NCBI RefSeq assembly: GCF_902713425.1
Contig: NC_081230.1
Coordinates: forward strand, 9,194,187 to 9,258,186
DNA length: 64,000 nt
Reading direction: 5' to 3'
From: Acipenser ruthenus
Taxonomy: Eukaryota > Chordata > Actinopteri > Acipenseriformes > Acipenseridae
The notes under the pieces are model-generated. The model saw only the letters and a program-made list of their open reading frames with translations. It had not been told where the DNA came from and searched no databases. This document shows positions 44,931 to 56,887 of this stretch, in pieces. Position 1 is the first letter of the stretch, and every line of letters starts with the position of its first letter. The position numbers and the translations under genes were made by a program.

Positions 44931-47900
44931 TGACGGAGCTCCACTGCGTTCTCCTCCGAGAAGTCCTCTTCACCCGAAGACAGCTCCTTAATGGAGCACT
45001 GGTCTGCAGATTCTGTGGGGTGGTAGGGAGTGGGGAGAGGGACATACAAGGAGGGTTGTTACAAAGTTAATAACCTCCAATTCCAGATTCAACACATTTT
45101 CCCTCTAATAATAATAATACCATCAAAAACTATTCTCTTTAGAAAACAGTAAAAAGGCACTTGCATGATCCTTATCGCTATTTGCACTTGTGCGCTCATG
45201 CCACCTGTTGGACATTTGACATTACAGCTCTTTCTGTGAAATGAATGAGGAAGTTCATTGAAGTCTCTGATCCGAAGCGGTGTGTGTGTGTGTGTGAGTG
45301 ATGACGTACTGTTGGCAGCTCGCTCCTTCCACTTCAGTTTGTTCTGCTGCGTGTACCGGGTCCAGGTGGAGCGGAAATTGCGCAGCTCGGCTGTGATGTG
45401 TGCTTGATTCCACTCCAGACCCCGAGAGCTCTCTCTCCACAAGAAACTGCGCACACAAAGTTTGATTTTAATAGTTTAAACGGACTGTTTTTGTGTTTAG
45501 ACAGCTTCTGGTACAGTGTTACTGAAATGGTACATAAGGTACCGGTACACACACACATACACATATATATATATGCTTTTTCCATCCAGCTGAAGAAGGA
45601 CTTGTAGTCCGAAATGTCCTGATATAATTTATTTTATTTTATGAATTATTCATAACTTTTTCTTTTGATTTTGCACCTTTTGGTACACAGCAGTTTTCCT
45701 TTTTCAAATTATATATTTTGCTCAAGAGAGCCAACTTTCCTACGTTTCTGTATGTTTAACATACATTTGTAAAGGGACTGTGATTAAACAAATAGTCAAC
45801 TACACTGACTTTATTTAAGTCTAATAATATATATCTATAATGTATTACTATTTAATGTGCCATCTTATATGCCACCTTTAATTTAGATTTAAAAAATCCT
45901 GCAGTTTTAGCACAAGTACTTTTACAAAGAAAAACACTTGTAAAAAATACTACATTCGCCAGTAGCGAGGCAGGGTTTACCTGAGCCTTTTGCAGGAGTC
46001 GGGCGGTGACGGGTTTTCCTGAACCAGCGGGATCACGATCTTCTCAGCCATGTCCGTCAGCAGAGAGAAGGTGGGCTCCACGATGAAATCAATGAACCCT
46101 GGTGCAGCACACAAAGGTAACGATAAAACGAGTCAAACAAAGGCAGTAACACCGGTGGCACAGGAAATTAGTTGACATTGCCTGAAGCAGGGTTTCCCAA
46201 CCCTGGTCCTGAGGGACCCCCCTGTGTCTGCTGGTTTTCATTCCAGCTGAGCTGTCAATTACCTAACTGAACCCTTAATTGAACTATTCATTAGCTTAAT
46301 TAGACCTTTTTAATTGTTTTTAAAGTTGGAGATTTCAAGTTAACTATACAATCTGCAACTTTTTAGGAGCTGAGAACAATTACAAAGGTCTAATTAAGCA
46401 CATTATTAGTTAAATTAAGGGTTTGATTAAGTAATTGAGAGCTTCAATTCGACATTTGTCATCTTATCTATCTAGGTGTAAAGTAAATTCATGTTTAATT
46501 TATTTTTCTGATTTGAAGAAAAACAACGTTCTAACACGCGCCTTATTTATTCTGTTATTAATGTTTTTCTGTTGGCATAACTTAACTTATATTTCTAAGA
46601 ATAGTGAAAAAGATGATTGTGGTTTCATGTTGTACTTGAGATTTCTGTACTCTCAAAGGTAACCGCGATGTCCTCCTTTTTCTTTAAGTATTCGAACCCT
46701 GCTCACTTACCAATCTGGGACTGGGCTACCAGCGTGGTCTTGCGGTCACAGAGAGGAGAGAAAGGGAGCCCCAATTCTGCCTCCTTGTCTCCCTAAAAAA
46801 ATGGTAATGGTTTTAGGCTTTTACCTATTTTTTTTTTTTTAGTTTTTTTTCTTCTCGGCAGTACACTTCCTTGTGACATTTCCAAGCATTTTTGTGCATT
46901 TTGCTTTCACATTTCTTAAAATGGTCAGTCTGAGAAATAAACTTTTGGGTTTTTTCATTACAAAACTCGCGCTACATTACTGTTTTTCATTGTGGTAACG
47001 GTACTCTTAAATGACCGTGCCTGCTTCTTTGGCTGAAGAGATGTTATCAGCTCATCATCTAACTGGGGAATCTGCTGCGCAATTAAATCATCCTTAAACT
47101 CCTGATGGTAAACAATGTAACTAAATCTATTATATCTGGGAAGATGCAACAGACGAAAAAAATCTGTTTAGGCACTCTACAATTTGACTGACAAAAGATA
47201 ACGTTGGTTTATTGGAGTTCACAAAGATACATGTTTTCCTGTACTATGATTCTGTTTTTTCAGTGTAACTGCTTACTATCTGAGATGACCCTATCTTGTT
47301 TGCACATGAGCTGCATAGCTAGTTGTAATCCAAGGGATTACCTGCCTGAAGAACTCCTCCATCAGGGCCTTGGTCCAGCGAGCATGTAGAGCCCAGGGCT
47401 TGGTGGGGTGGCTGATATCTGCAGTGTGCAGCAGCAGGGACAGGGCCTTGGGCTTGTCAATCCTGGGGAGGGACAGAGCAGACTGCGGGTCAGGCCGGGG
47501 TGGGGGGGGGGGGGGGAGTGGGGGCGCTAGCTGTAGCGCAGGAGAGCACAGTGTCCTGCCTCTTACCTGTCCAGCTGCTGCAGACAGGTCTTCATGGACT
47601 TGACCTGCATGAGGTGGGTCGACATGTCCGTTGCCAGAACCATCTCGATGACGAGACTCCGCAGCTCCCTGCAGACACAGGCAGGCAGCATTGTGTGTGA
47701 GACTGAAATCACAGCTATCTGTGTGAGCAGCACAGACTAAAAACACACGCACACACCCACAACTAAACACAAACCAGCGAGACATTAGCATACAGTGCAC
47801 GGCACACTCACTGTTTCAACTAATATCAAAAGGTCATATGCTGGTGTTAAATACAAAATATCTAAGTGTATCAATAGCTGCACCTTTTCAAGTTATTATG

Positions 47901-50197
47901 GTTTCTCTGTATAAGTGCTTGCACTATCAAGCCATTTTCTTTAACCACTGGGACCTCCTATTGAGATGTACCTGTGTTGGCCCTGTGGTCACAAAGTCAA
48001 TAAACAAAAGTGTTTGAGCAGATTTGGGACTGAGTGGTGCGTTTCTGTACAGGACTCACTGCTGCCTCTTACCTCCATTCCTCCCGGGAGAGGTTGATGA
48101 AGATGTTCCTCTCATCGTCCTGCATGAGCCGAAACGCAGCGCTCACGTGGTGACTTTCCAGCACAGAGCGGTCGTTATAGATCATCGCGTAATCGGACCT
48201 TGACAGAAACAGTATTGAAGAATCAGACAGGAGGAATGGACTTGTGGACTTGGGACGCTTCCTCTCCCTTGAAGCCTGTGTTTCATTTCCCAGGAATGGG
48301 AGGTGAAAGGGGTCAACCTTGCCTTGCTGTTTATGAAAGCTTTCTTTGGGAGAAAGAAAAACTTGTTGCCGGGCCAGAAGAAAATCATATAGAACTGTGT
48401 TCTGGGAATTCCTTCTGCTTCATCATGCTCTCCTGTACTGTGCCATGCTTTTGTCGTGCCTTGCTGTGGTTTCTGTCGATTGCTATTACTACATGCAATT
48501 CACAATGTAATCCCCAAGTTTTGCTCTGGTGTTATGTACAGAATTTGTATATTAATCAAAACATGTAGTCTGTGCTTGCTGGGCAAAGAGCAACTACATC
48601 AGCCAAATCTAGGACCCCATTCACCTTGAGCTCTACAGAGAATTGATTTTATTTCTTGTTTTCTTTCCAAAAAAAAAAAAAAAAAAAATCCCACTGATCT
48701 AAAAATACGCTTTCTGAAAAGCATGTTTATGTGAAAGGCACGTTGAGAATGTCTAGCTGTCGGCTGGTTTAGAGTGGCAGCCGCTGGTATTTGGAGCAGT
48801 TCGAGTAGCTGTCCCATACATGTAGCTCAGAGAGAGGGGAGAGCCAGGGTCCCTTACCTGGTCTGCACGTGGAAGGGGTTGGTGGTGCCGGTGTGCTCAA
48901 AGTCGTGGATCGCAGCTGCAAAGAGCGCTGCAAGGATCTCCAGCTCGCTCAGCCAGTTCTGCAGGAGAGTCACAGACCAGCTGTCAGGCTTCTTTGAAGC
49001 TGTTAAGGTACAGCTATAGCCAAAAGTTTTGCATGAAATGAAACCTGCTGAATAATGTTACGTTAACATATTGAATCACATACCGCTTTGTAGTTTGCCA
49101 TATACTTAACTAAAAACTGACAAATTGAAAAATGTGACATTTCGAAATCTAACATGAAATACTGTACTCCTGTTATGGCTTCCGGTAGACTTTTGTGATA
49201 TCATTTTGTAGTTTATTTGATTACATGATGGTAAATAAAATATCTAAATGTTACTATATAAGTAATTTGTCTCGATCCTAAAATTCTAGGTGATGCTAAA
49301 CTTTTAAACATGCCCCCCACCCCTCCCCTCCCCTCGGAGAGGGACAGTGACAGGTACCACTAAGCCTGTGCGCAGCAGGAGGCAGTGGACGGTCTGAGTG
49401 ATGTCGGCCGCGTGGACGTGGCTGTGATACGGGTTCCGGTGCTTGTTGTATCCGCTCTCCAGAGCATCGAGGAAGGCGATCAGGAACGCGATTGGAATCT
49501 GTCAAAAAAGAAGACGCTGCATTTTGAATAACGAGACGCACTTTGCCATTTAGAGCTGAAATCAACGGAGGAACGGAAAAGGTCACCTTGAAGTGGCTGT
49601 TGAGCTCGTATCGAGTGAGGAGCTCGATGACCACGGTCCTCAGAGAGCGCTCCCTGCAGGCCGACTTCAGCGCAAACATGTCGAAGTTCCACCGGTCCAC
49701 GTTCTGAAATACAGGTCTCCCCAGTAACCATTCTGTGGATAAGCTGTTCTCATCCTTATATATGCACCCCGTTACCACATGCACAGCTGACGGTCAAATT
49801 GCGTTCCCAATAATAATAAGCATAGTATTAGCAATAATAAAATCCTACACAGTAACACCTGTCTGCTACGATTCTCAATCCCCTTTATCACCTGAAACCC
49901 TTTAGCATATATTCCTTGCTGGTTTGCAAGAGTCACTAGTTTCATTACCCTCAGGCAGTGAAGCACAGCAGATGACTGGTTGGGAATGGCAGCAGAGTAG
50001 GCTTTCTTAAACATTCTGAAACAAAATGAGACAAGTGCAATTAGAATAGAAAGAAGTGGAGACAACGCCGATGGAAAAAGCACAAACAAAGAGACAACCC
50101 ATTGATTCATCGTAGATTTCTGACTGAGAAACTTGACTGGGTGGGTGCGAATTAGAGCACAAAATTGGATATTTTCTAATGGGAATTTTATTGCGTG

Positions 50198-50253
<56 letters not shown>

Positions 50254-53200
50254 GTAACTTTTACTAGATTCCAAGTGTTAACCCAAAGATAAAGTTGCAG
50301 TGGGGGCTACATCCTCTTAGGCCAGTATGTGGAAGGCCTCCCTAGCTCAGCCTCCCTTGTGTCTCTCTGACGGGCAGGTTTTTTTTCGGGGTGGATTAGT
50401 CTCACCTCTCCACGAAGATGCCAGCCTGCACCACGTGAACAATGCTGCGGAATGTGCGCTTCTCGTCGGACCGCTTGCCAGGGGAAAGGGCCTTGTGGGT
50501 AAAGGTGGAGGACAGCCAATCACGCACCTCCGAGTGGACTGTGTCTGATCTGAGCTGCTGCAGGTCATCTTCGATATCCAGGATCTGCCTGTGAAGAGCA
50601 AACCAGGTTGCGTGTGTCAGCTTTCATTGCAATCACACATCTTAGAGACTGTTCGAATCCTGGACAGTGAGCAGCAGATACAGCTCTGGCCAAAAGTTTT
50701 CCATCACCCTATAGAATGTACTAATTTTGCTTCATAAAGTCGAATGAAACCTGCTGAATAGTATTACGTTAACATATCGAATCACATACCACTTTGTAGT
50801 TTTGCATATACCTTGCAAAAAAACAGACAAAAATGTAAAAATTTGACATTTTGAAATCTAACGTGAATACTATTATGGCTTCCAGTAGACTTTTGCAATA
50901 TCATTCTGTAGTTTCTTTGACTACATGATGTCAAAATTATGTTCATGTAGTTTTTTTTTTTAAATGGATGTCTCAGTCCTAAAATTCTACGCCATGCAAA
51001 ACTTTTTGGCCATAGATGTGCACTTCCTTGTTACTTTTTGAACCTCCCATATACACTTCAGAACATGGAAACTGCTTCCCTCTAAATTGGGATAATTTCC
51101 ATGTTTATCCACCAGGTGGCAGCAGTTACCTGTTCTCGTCAATGTAAACTGCCTCTAGCAGAGAAGCTGTGTATTCCAGATTCTTCTTCATGTCTTCGAA
51201 GTCCACCTCTGCCTTGTCCAGCTGTTTCATCATGATGCGTAACCTGCAAACAAGAGCAATTTAAAGAAAGAGGAACCTACGGGGGGGGGGGGCTGTTGAG
51301 TACAACATACAGCACTGACATTCGAATCATTGCAATGGGGGGGCTTTCCTTGTTTGCATACTTGAAAAAAGAAACAGACTTGCTTGCACTGTTAGCTCTG
51401 CAACTTAAAAGAAAGCTGCTTTAACCTGCCCCAGACACTGCATAAACTGCCCCAGACAAATGCTTTACAAAACATTTAACATCAGCATAAACTGGAAGAA
51501 ATAAAGAAACTAAGCAACTTCAAGAAAGCTGCCCCCTTTTCCCTGCTGCTTATTATTTGATGTGCTGTCCCAGATATTGACTCTAAATGCTGGATGTATA
51601 TGAGGCTTGTGTGTCGGGGCTGAGTGGGATGACAGAAACATGCCCAGGCGAAGGCACGGACAGTTTTGTTTGCAAACACCCAGGGTGTTTAAGATGGGTC
51701 CCCGGGACCCCATCAGTGCTGCCCCACACTGCAGGTATCATGGGGGATTGTTCTTGAAGGCACACACCGCTAAAGGAAGGAGCTGAAGCAATGTGCTGCT
51801 CCGTGTGTGTTCAGCTTTCACTTCTTTCTTGCTGCCTCCAAGCGATGCAATTTAACACTATCACGGCCCGTTGCCTTTGCTTATGGGGGAGCAGCAGCAA
51901 CGCATCATTAACTTTTGTTTTTCCATGACTGAGAATCCTATCACGCTCAAGCCAGGCTACTGTTGTTGCATCGCTGCCTGAAGCAGGAAATAATCTTCTG
52001 AGGAAATATACATGACTTTAACGCTCATTGTAAAATAATTCGGCTCAGTCTGGTAAACAGATGTTTTGACCAAAAATGTTAACGCTTGTTTACAATCCAG
52101 ACTTAGATAAATAATGTGTTTAATTATGTAAATAGAGCTGAGCTGTGGGTTTTGTATGTTTCTGAGAAAGTGGTCACGTCTACGTCTTTTCTGTATCAGA
52201 AAATGTGAATGTTAGCATGTAAGCTGGCCTATGGTTTGTATCAACGCTGACGTGAGGTCATTTATCACCTGGAGAAACTGTGGTGCATCTAGGAGGTCCA
52301 ATCAGAGTCACGGATATCGTATAATAATCAAAAACATGAAAAAATAAGATTAAAAGGGAGGTCATATTTTTACAGTTCTGGTTTTAAGCTCATTCCAAAG
52401 CCTAAAAATAAGTCTTGTTGCACAACTTCTAAACTGTTACCCTGAACAATGTTCTCCCTGCGCAAAATGTTCACAGAAAATATTTTTAAAGAACAGCATG
52501 ACTCAACATAACCCGAGTGAAAACATTGGGTTAAAATAATAAGCAAAAGCAAAGGCTTTTTTTTTTGGAGTGATCTAAGCCGACGTTTGACAAATGACAA
52601 ACAAACTTCAAAGTTAAACGCTATGATGCCAGGTTTGCAATGAGAGTACAGACTCATAAATGAGTTAGAAAGAAACAAACTACAAGACTGAGGGGGACTC
52701 AATGAACTGCTGGAGGGCAGGATCTCAGAGTCTGCTGTCCTGCTGGAGAGAAGACAGGCACACCCAGCAGTTCTACTCCTTTATGAACTCAGCAGAGAGA
52801 GAGAAAGAAAGTGAAAGAGGCAAGAGCAGTCCTGGACAGAACTCCTCTCGCTCGCTGACTTACCTTTTGATCGGAGCCTGTAGGTGTTTCTTGCGAACTC
52901 TCACAAACTCAGCCATGGGGGCAGGAGGAAGTGTCTGTGTGTGTGTGAGAATGTAAGAGACGGAGAGGCAGAGAGAGTGCTCTCAGGATGTGACAGGCTG
53001 AACGGTCCTGAATCTGTGTCAGCACAGAGTCAGCCTCTCTTCAGGGCCCCTGTGCGGCTGGGATTGGGCAGTCTCTGTGTGTTTATGTACATGTTTGTGG
53101 GGGTGAGGAGGGGGGGTAAGAGGGCAGTGTTTGTGGCTTTTTTTAGAAAACATTAAAAACTAGAGATGTACCAGCTTTTCCATTGCAAAAGCAACGAGGG

Positions 53201-55045
53201 GAGGAACCATCTGCATTAGCTCAGTAAAACCCACATCAAACAGTCAAATAGCAACAAACATAAGATTCCCCTCAGTGTGCCCTCTCTCTGTAGAATAAAT
53301 ACTTCACATATTTATTCACTTAAGGGCACAAAGTTTATACATTTTTTTCTATACTTTGAAAACTTATTTTCCAACTTTTTTTTTTAAGCCCCAATAAAAA
53401 AAAAATGGTATTGCCTTTTTCAGTTTATGATTGTGTTTCTCTTATTTCCAAGGCAGTAAGCAGAGACCTCCAGACTGATTTCACGTGAGCTACATTTTAA
53501 CCTAGACGTGAAAGTCTAGTCAACAAGCCTGTTCCTCCCAGCAGCCCCGCCTTCAATAACTTACCAGAAGTAACCATGCTCACACTGTACACCAACTCCA
53601 CCTGCTGGTCTTCTAATGTATAACAGCTCACAAAAATGAATGAGAAATACCAATGCAATCGGGAGTACGGTTTCTCTGTTACCCGCAGATGCTGAAGCAG
53701 TTTTGTTTTTTGGCTGCTTGGTCAAGCTGTGTACTGTTCCCATACTCCCCTGCCTTTTTAAAGTATTTATGACATCACGTCAATTGGAAAACCTGATGCC
53801 GCTCTTTAACAGTCAATGGGAACATTTTGAATGTGGTTATTTATAAAAGTGAAGACACTGGGAAACGCTTCCCTCGTTACATCTGGCGGCTGTCAGTGTC
53901 CGTCAATCTATTGCTTGTTTCGTTGACTGCTGTCAGTCCCCTCTCTTCAGCAAGAACAATGGGATCGAGCAGTTGAATGAGTTATATGAAAAGGCTAGGC
54001 TCAGACGCTTGGGTATAGAAACATGTGCATGGCATGATAGGGTAAACACGTCTAAGACAGAGAGTGCTCAGAGCATTGCAGATGGATCTGTTGAAGTGTC
54101 GCCATGGCGATTGAGCGTGTGAGGCAGTGTGTTTTGCCCCTGGGGGTGTGAGATACGCAAGCAGGGCTGTGGGGACTGTGACTGGAAGTGATGCCACACA
54201 GTGCCTGGGGAGATGCAGCCTCTCCACCCAGAACACTGGCACAGCCACCAGAGTGGAGTAAAGCATAGCCAATCCTAGCCATTCACCAGAGATAGCCAGA
54301 GTGGAGTAAAGCATAGCTAATATCAGCTGCTACCCAACCCAGACCTGACTATTACAGGAAAGAATACAATACAAATTAATTTTTATATAGCACCCTTCAC
54401 GCCATGGCATTGCAGAGTGCTGTACAAAAACAAATCAAGAGAGCTCATATATGTAATACACTCCAGTTACAACTAGTTATATACAAGCACATTCAAAAAA
54501 GGATTTTTCAATTTAGACTTAAAACAATCCGATGTTTCAACCTGCCGAATGATAACCGGGATAGATTTCCACAAACGAGGAACAGTAAAAAGACCTGGCT
54601 CCAGTTGATTTAAGATGATTTTTTGGAACAACTAGAAGTTCTGCATTTTCTGATCTCAAAGAACGAATAGGAATGAATATACAGAGTTAGTAGTTATTGG
54701 AGACAGGATGGCCCTGATGCACAGAGGACCTTATAAGTTATTACAGCAACTTTAAAATCAATTCAGTAGCTCACTGGTAACCAATGTAAGGACCTGAGCA
54801 CTGGAGTGATATGTTGAGAATGACGAGTATGAGAAAGCAGTCTGACAGCCCCAGACTGGAGAGATGCCATATTTAACAGTGTCGTGCATTACATAGATAT
54901 TGTATTTAAATACACAGTAAACCAGTGGTTATAGTAAAGCTACTCACACATCAAACACTTTATTCCATTTTCTCCTGCTCATGGAAAGCATGATCAGCGG
55001 GGAGGAGCCCAGCTCTTCTCTGTTCTTCGTTGGGGAGTTCATCAT
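44931..55045 (-). CDS. PDE1B: Calcium/calmodulin-dependent phosphodiesterase 1B, complete, two first exons
   Basis: PDE1B hydrolyses cAMP and cGMP when calmodulin binds, linking calcium to cyclic nucleotide turnover in the cytosol. Thirteen shared exons: 51243-51130, 50588-50406, 50015-49949, 49703-49587, 49498-49358, 48958-48858, 48198-48073, 47668-47567, 47462-47342, 46792-46711, 46098-45981, 45446-45309, 45012-44931. First exon 55045-54948 gives 529 residues and 52916-52864 gives 514, both in frame (human 536 and 516). Diagnostic parts are the calmodulin/inhibitory region ([20 protein letters not shown]), [16 protein letters not shown], and metal-site motifs [22 protein letters not shown] and [12 protein letters not shown], then [13 protein letters not shown]. 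Catalytic His and Asp residues are intact. The tail ends acidic ([13 protein letters not shown]). The 3' end faces PPP1R1A and NCKAP1L lies upstream on the same strand, as in human. Confidence 0.95.
46187..46452. mobile_element. Fold-back MITE, family C (copy 1), in PDE1B intron
   Basis: Left: GCAGGGTTTCCCAACCCTGG, TCCTGAGGGACCCC, TTAATTAGACCTTTTTAATT. Right: AAAGGTCTAATTAAGCACAT and TAAGGGTTTGATTAAGTAAT, complementary to the left. The outer right end is lost. A fuller copy is at 63487. Confidence 0.7.
48670..48690. repeat. Poly-A run in PDE1B intron 7
   Basis: About 20 A between exons 7 and 8. Confidence 0.8.
49009..49305. mobile_element. Tc1/mariner-like MITE, family B (copy 3)
   Basis: ACAGCTATAGCCAAAAGTTT at the left, CTAAAATTCTAGGTGATGCT, AAACTTTTAA at the right. 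The inner TTACGTTAACATATTGAATC and GGCTTCCGGTAGACTTTTGT match the other copies. Confidence 0.75.
50208..50248. repeat. (TA)n microsatellite
   Basis: About 20 AT units in PDE1B between exons 3 and 4, after GTGCGTGTGTG. Confidence 0.9.
50680..51020. mobile_element. Tc1/mariner-like MITE, family B (copy 4, full)
   Basis: The most complete copy: CAGCTCTGGCCAAAAGTTTT at the left and AAAACTTTTTGGCCATAGAT at the right are inverted repeats about 340 bases apart. No transposase. It sits in PDE1B intron 2, about 110 bases from exon 2. Confidence 0.8.
52864..52916 (-). CDS. PDE1B: PDE1B alternative first coding exon (PDE1B2-like)
   Basis: Encodes [17 protein letters not shown] and joins in frame to RLRIMMKQ, matching the human PDE1B2 start (MANPVPVQRSHLQGPILRLR). 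It lies 2 kb downstream of the other first exon, so a second internal promoter is expected just upstream, near the CA repeat at 52930-52950. Start context GCCATGG is good. Confidence 0.88.
54360..54860. repeat. Unclassified interspersed repeat
   Basis: It begins AATTTTTATATAGCACCCTT, CACGCCATGGCATTGCAGAG, TGCTGTACAAA and later carries CAGTAGCTCACTGGTAACCA, ATGTAAGGACCTGAGCACTG, GAGTGATATGTTGAGAATGA. This resembles a moderately repeated fish sequence I remember but cannot classify. The 69-residue open frame inside it is not a host gene. Confidence 0.4.
54948..55045 (-). CDS. PDE1B: PDE1B alternative first coding exon (PDE1B1-like)
   Basis: Starts with two adjacent ATGs and encodes [20 protein letters not shown] and about a dozen more residues, ending FDV across a GTGAGT donor. 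The phase matches the shared exon 2. The Ser/Pro-rich start with a following basic-Trp stretch (RRKWNK) parallels the human PDE1B1 N-terminus (KKMWIK). Confidence 0.8.
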
Positions 55046-56887
55046 CGTTCTGTCTCCTTGCTCAGAGCTCAGCCTGGTTTTCTGCACCAGAGATCTGTCC
55101 TACACAGCATGGGCAACCTGATTCCTAATTTAGATACCGTCTTTTTAAAATGGTAATGCAGGCAGCTCACAATCCTTTCTTTTTCCAGTTGTTAATTCCA
55201 AGACTGTCCACCTTGATGGTGCTTCTGTGCTTCAGTCCACTCTCCTGTGTTATGTGCAGCAGGTTCTTGTATTGGTCACTCTCTCTCTCGCTCTCTTGCT
55301 CTCTCTCGCTCTCTGTCTTGCTCTCTCTCTCTGTCTCCCCTGGTTCTGTGCAGTGCTGAGCCAGGGCTGGCTGCACTGCTGTGCTCCCCAGATCTCCTCT
55401 CGCTGCTTCTGTGAGCTCACCTGCGCACTGGGAGGGACTGATGCAACGTTTGTTTTACTGGCCAGCAGGCATGAGAAGATTGAAGATTAATAACTGGGTA
55501 TCGAATTATACCTTTTAAGAGGCTATGCAGGTTTTTTTTTTGTATAACTGTATATGCACACAAGAATTCCGGTAGCTTTCAGAGAACTTGGTTTTCTGAA
55601 AAGTGAAACTTCCAGAAAGGGAATATCGTTACACATCGGAAAATAAATATTCTCATTTAGTTTTGTGAATGCTCCCGCTACACAGTAAATGATTGGATAT
55701 GCTAATGAACAGTATGGTTTAAGTTCATGACAAGCTCTATAAATTAGCACACAAGCAAAGTTATTTATTTGAGGATTGCAGTGAGTAATGCAGCAGCAGA
55801 GCATTCAATTTCATCCCAGAACTTCACTGCAAGCAGCTCTACAAGCAGACAAGCAAATGGCCAGTAAGTGTGCTTGGAGCAGGTTACTGTTTGGAAATTC
55901 AGGCCCAGTGAAAATAGAAGAAAGCTCTCCACTGGGTAGTGAGGTAAGTGAGGCTCTGCTAATTGAAGCATTTGTTCTGTGTGAGGCCCCTGGGAGCAGC
56001 ACACCTTTCCTGTGTCACTGTGTCTGTGCTTAGGGACCCTGCTGCTATTTCAATCCGTGCTGAAATAAATTTGAACCCCTGTTTCCTGCCCTGATGCAGG
56101 TTAGTGCCTGGCTTGTTCCACCCACCACCCCAATGAAGCACGCCTGCATCCCTGATTAATTATTATTTCCAGGAAGGCTGTATGTATCCTGGCAACCGTT
56201 AACCCCTGAATCCTCAGCATGGAAACCCCAAAGAAAACTTGTGCTGAAGCAGAGAGGGAGAGAGAACTAAAATAAAAAAAATGAAATATACATATTCACA
56301 AAATTAATAACACCAGTTTATTATTGATTAAAGATCTTTAGAAAATATTACAGTGCAAGGCCAACTGTGTCAACTGCTAATTATTATTATTTTTTTTTAA
56401 TTGTTAGCATTGAGCAAAGAGATGGTCAGTTTATAAGCTACAATTAGACCTGTGAGAGTAATATATATGCATCTAACATTTATATATTGCGGCTAAAATC
56501 CACTGCCCTTCAAAGTGTTATTGTTTACTTTGGATTCTGATGGGATTATTACACACTGTAGTGCCACCAAGTGGTCACACAAGTACCCTGGGATTGGTTT
56601 GAAAGAGAACTTCAATATTTCTTTGAAAGGGAAAATCGAATGCTGATTCCTTACATTAAACAAGCTTCAGTGAGCTCGGGACACTAAACCCCCATTGCAA
56701 AGCAGTTTAAACATTGGCAGGTTTTACTCTACATTGAATTAGTTACACCTGAGCTCAATTGGAGCAGAGACCTCAAGCTCAGGTGCGGCACACTGAGCTC
56801 GCAGGGCAGTCTTCTCACTGGGGTCAGGGCTGGTAGCAGGAAGCTTCTGTCTTGGCAGGACCTCTGTGGACACTGTGGGCTCTGTCT
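55046..56887. other. Intergenic PDE1B-NCKAP1L
   Basis: Contains the presumed upstream PDE1B promoter and the NCKAP1L 3' flank. A CTCT-rich tract lies at 55279-55340. A degraded piece resembling the family A MITE arm (CCCCCATTGCAAAGCAGTTT) is at 56690-56770. No gene was recognised. Confidence 0.5.

Larger units (their letters stand above)
51244..54947. other. PDE1B intron 1 / alternative promoter region
   Basis: A 3.7-kb region holding the PDE1B2-like first exon (52864) and a repeat at 54360-54860. 51300-52700 has no recognised repeats or exons. A CA tract at 52937 precedes the PDE1B2 exon on the minus strand. Confidence 0.6.

Noticed and set aside
47291-47800. 169-residue minus-strand open frame containing [12 protein letters not shown]
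   Set aside because: It is PDE1B exon 47342-47462 plus flanking intron read through. The real exon borders are given in the PDE1B entry.
49296-49784. 162-residue minus-strand open frame starting [13 protein letters not shown]
   Set aside because: PDE1B exon 49587-49703 with intron sequence on both sides, not a separate gene.
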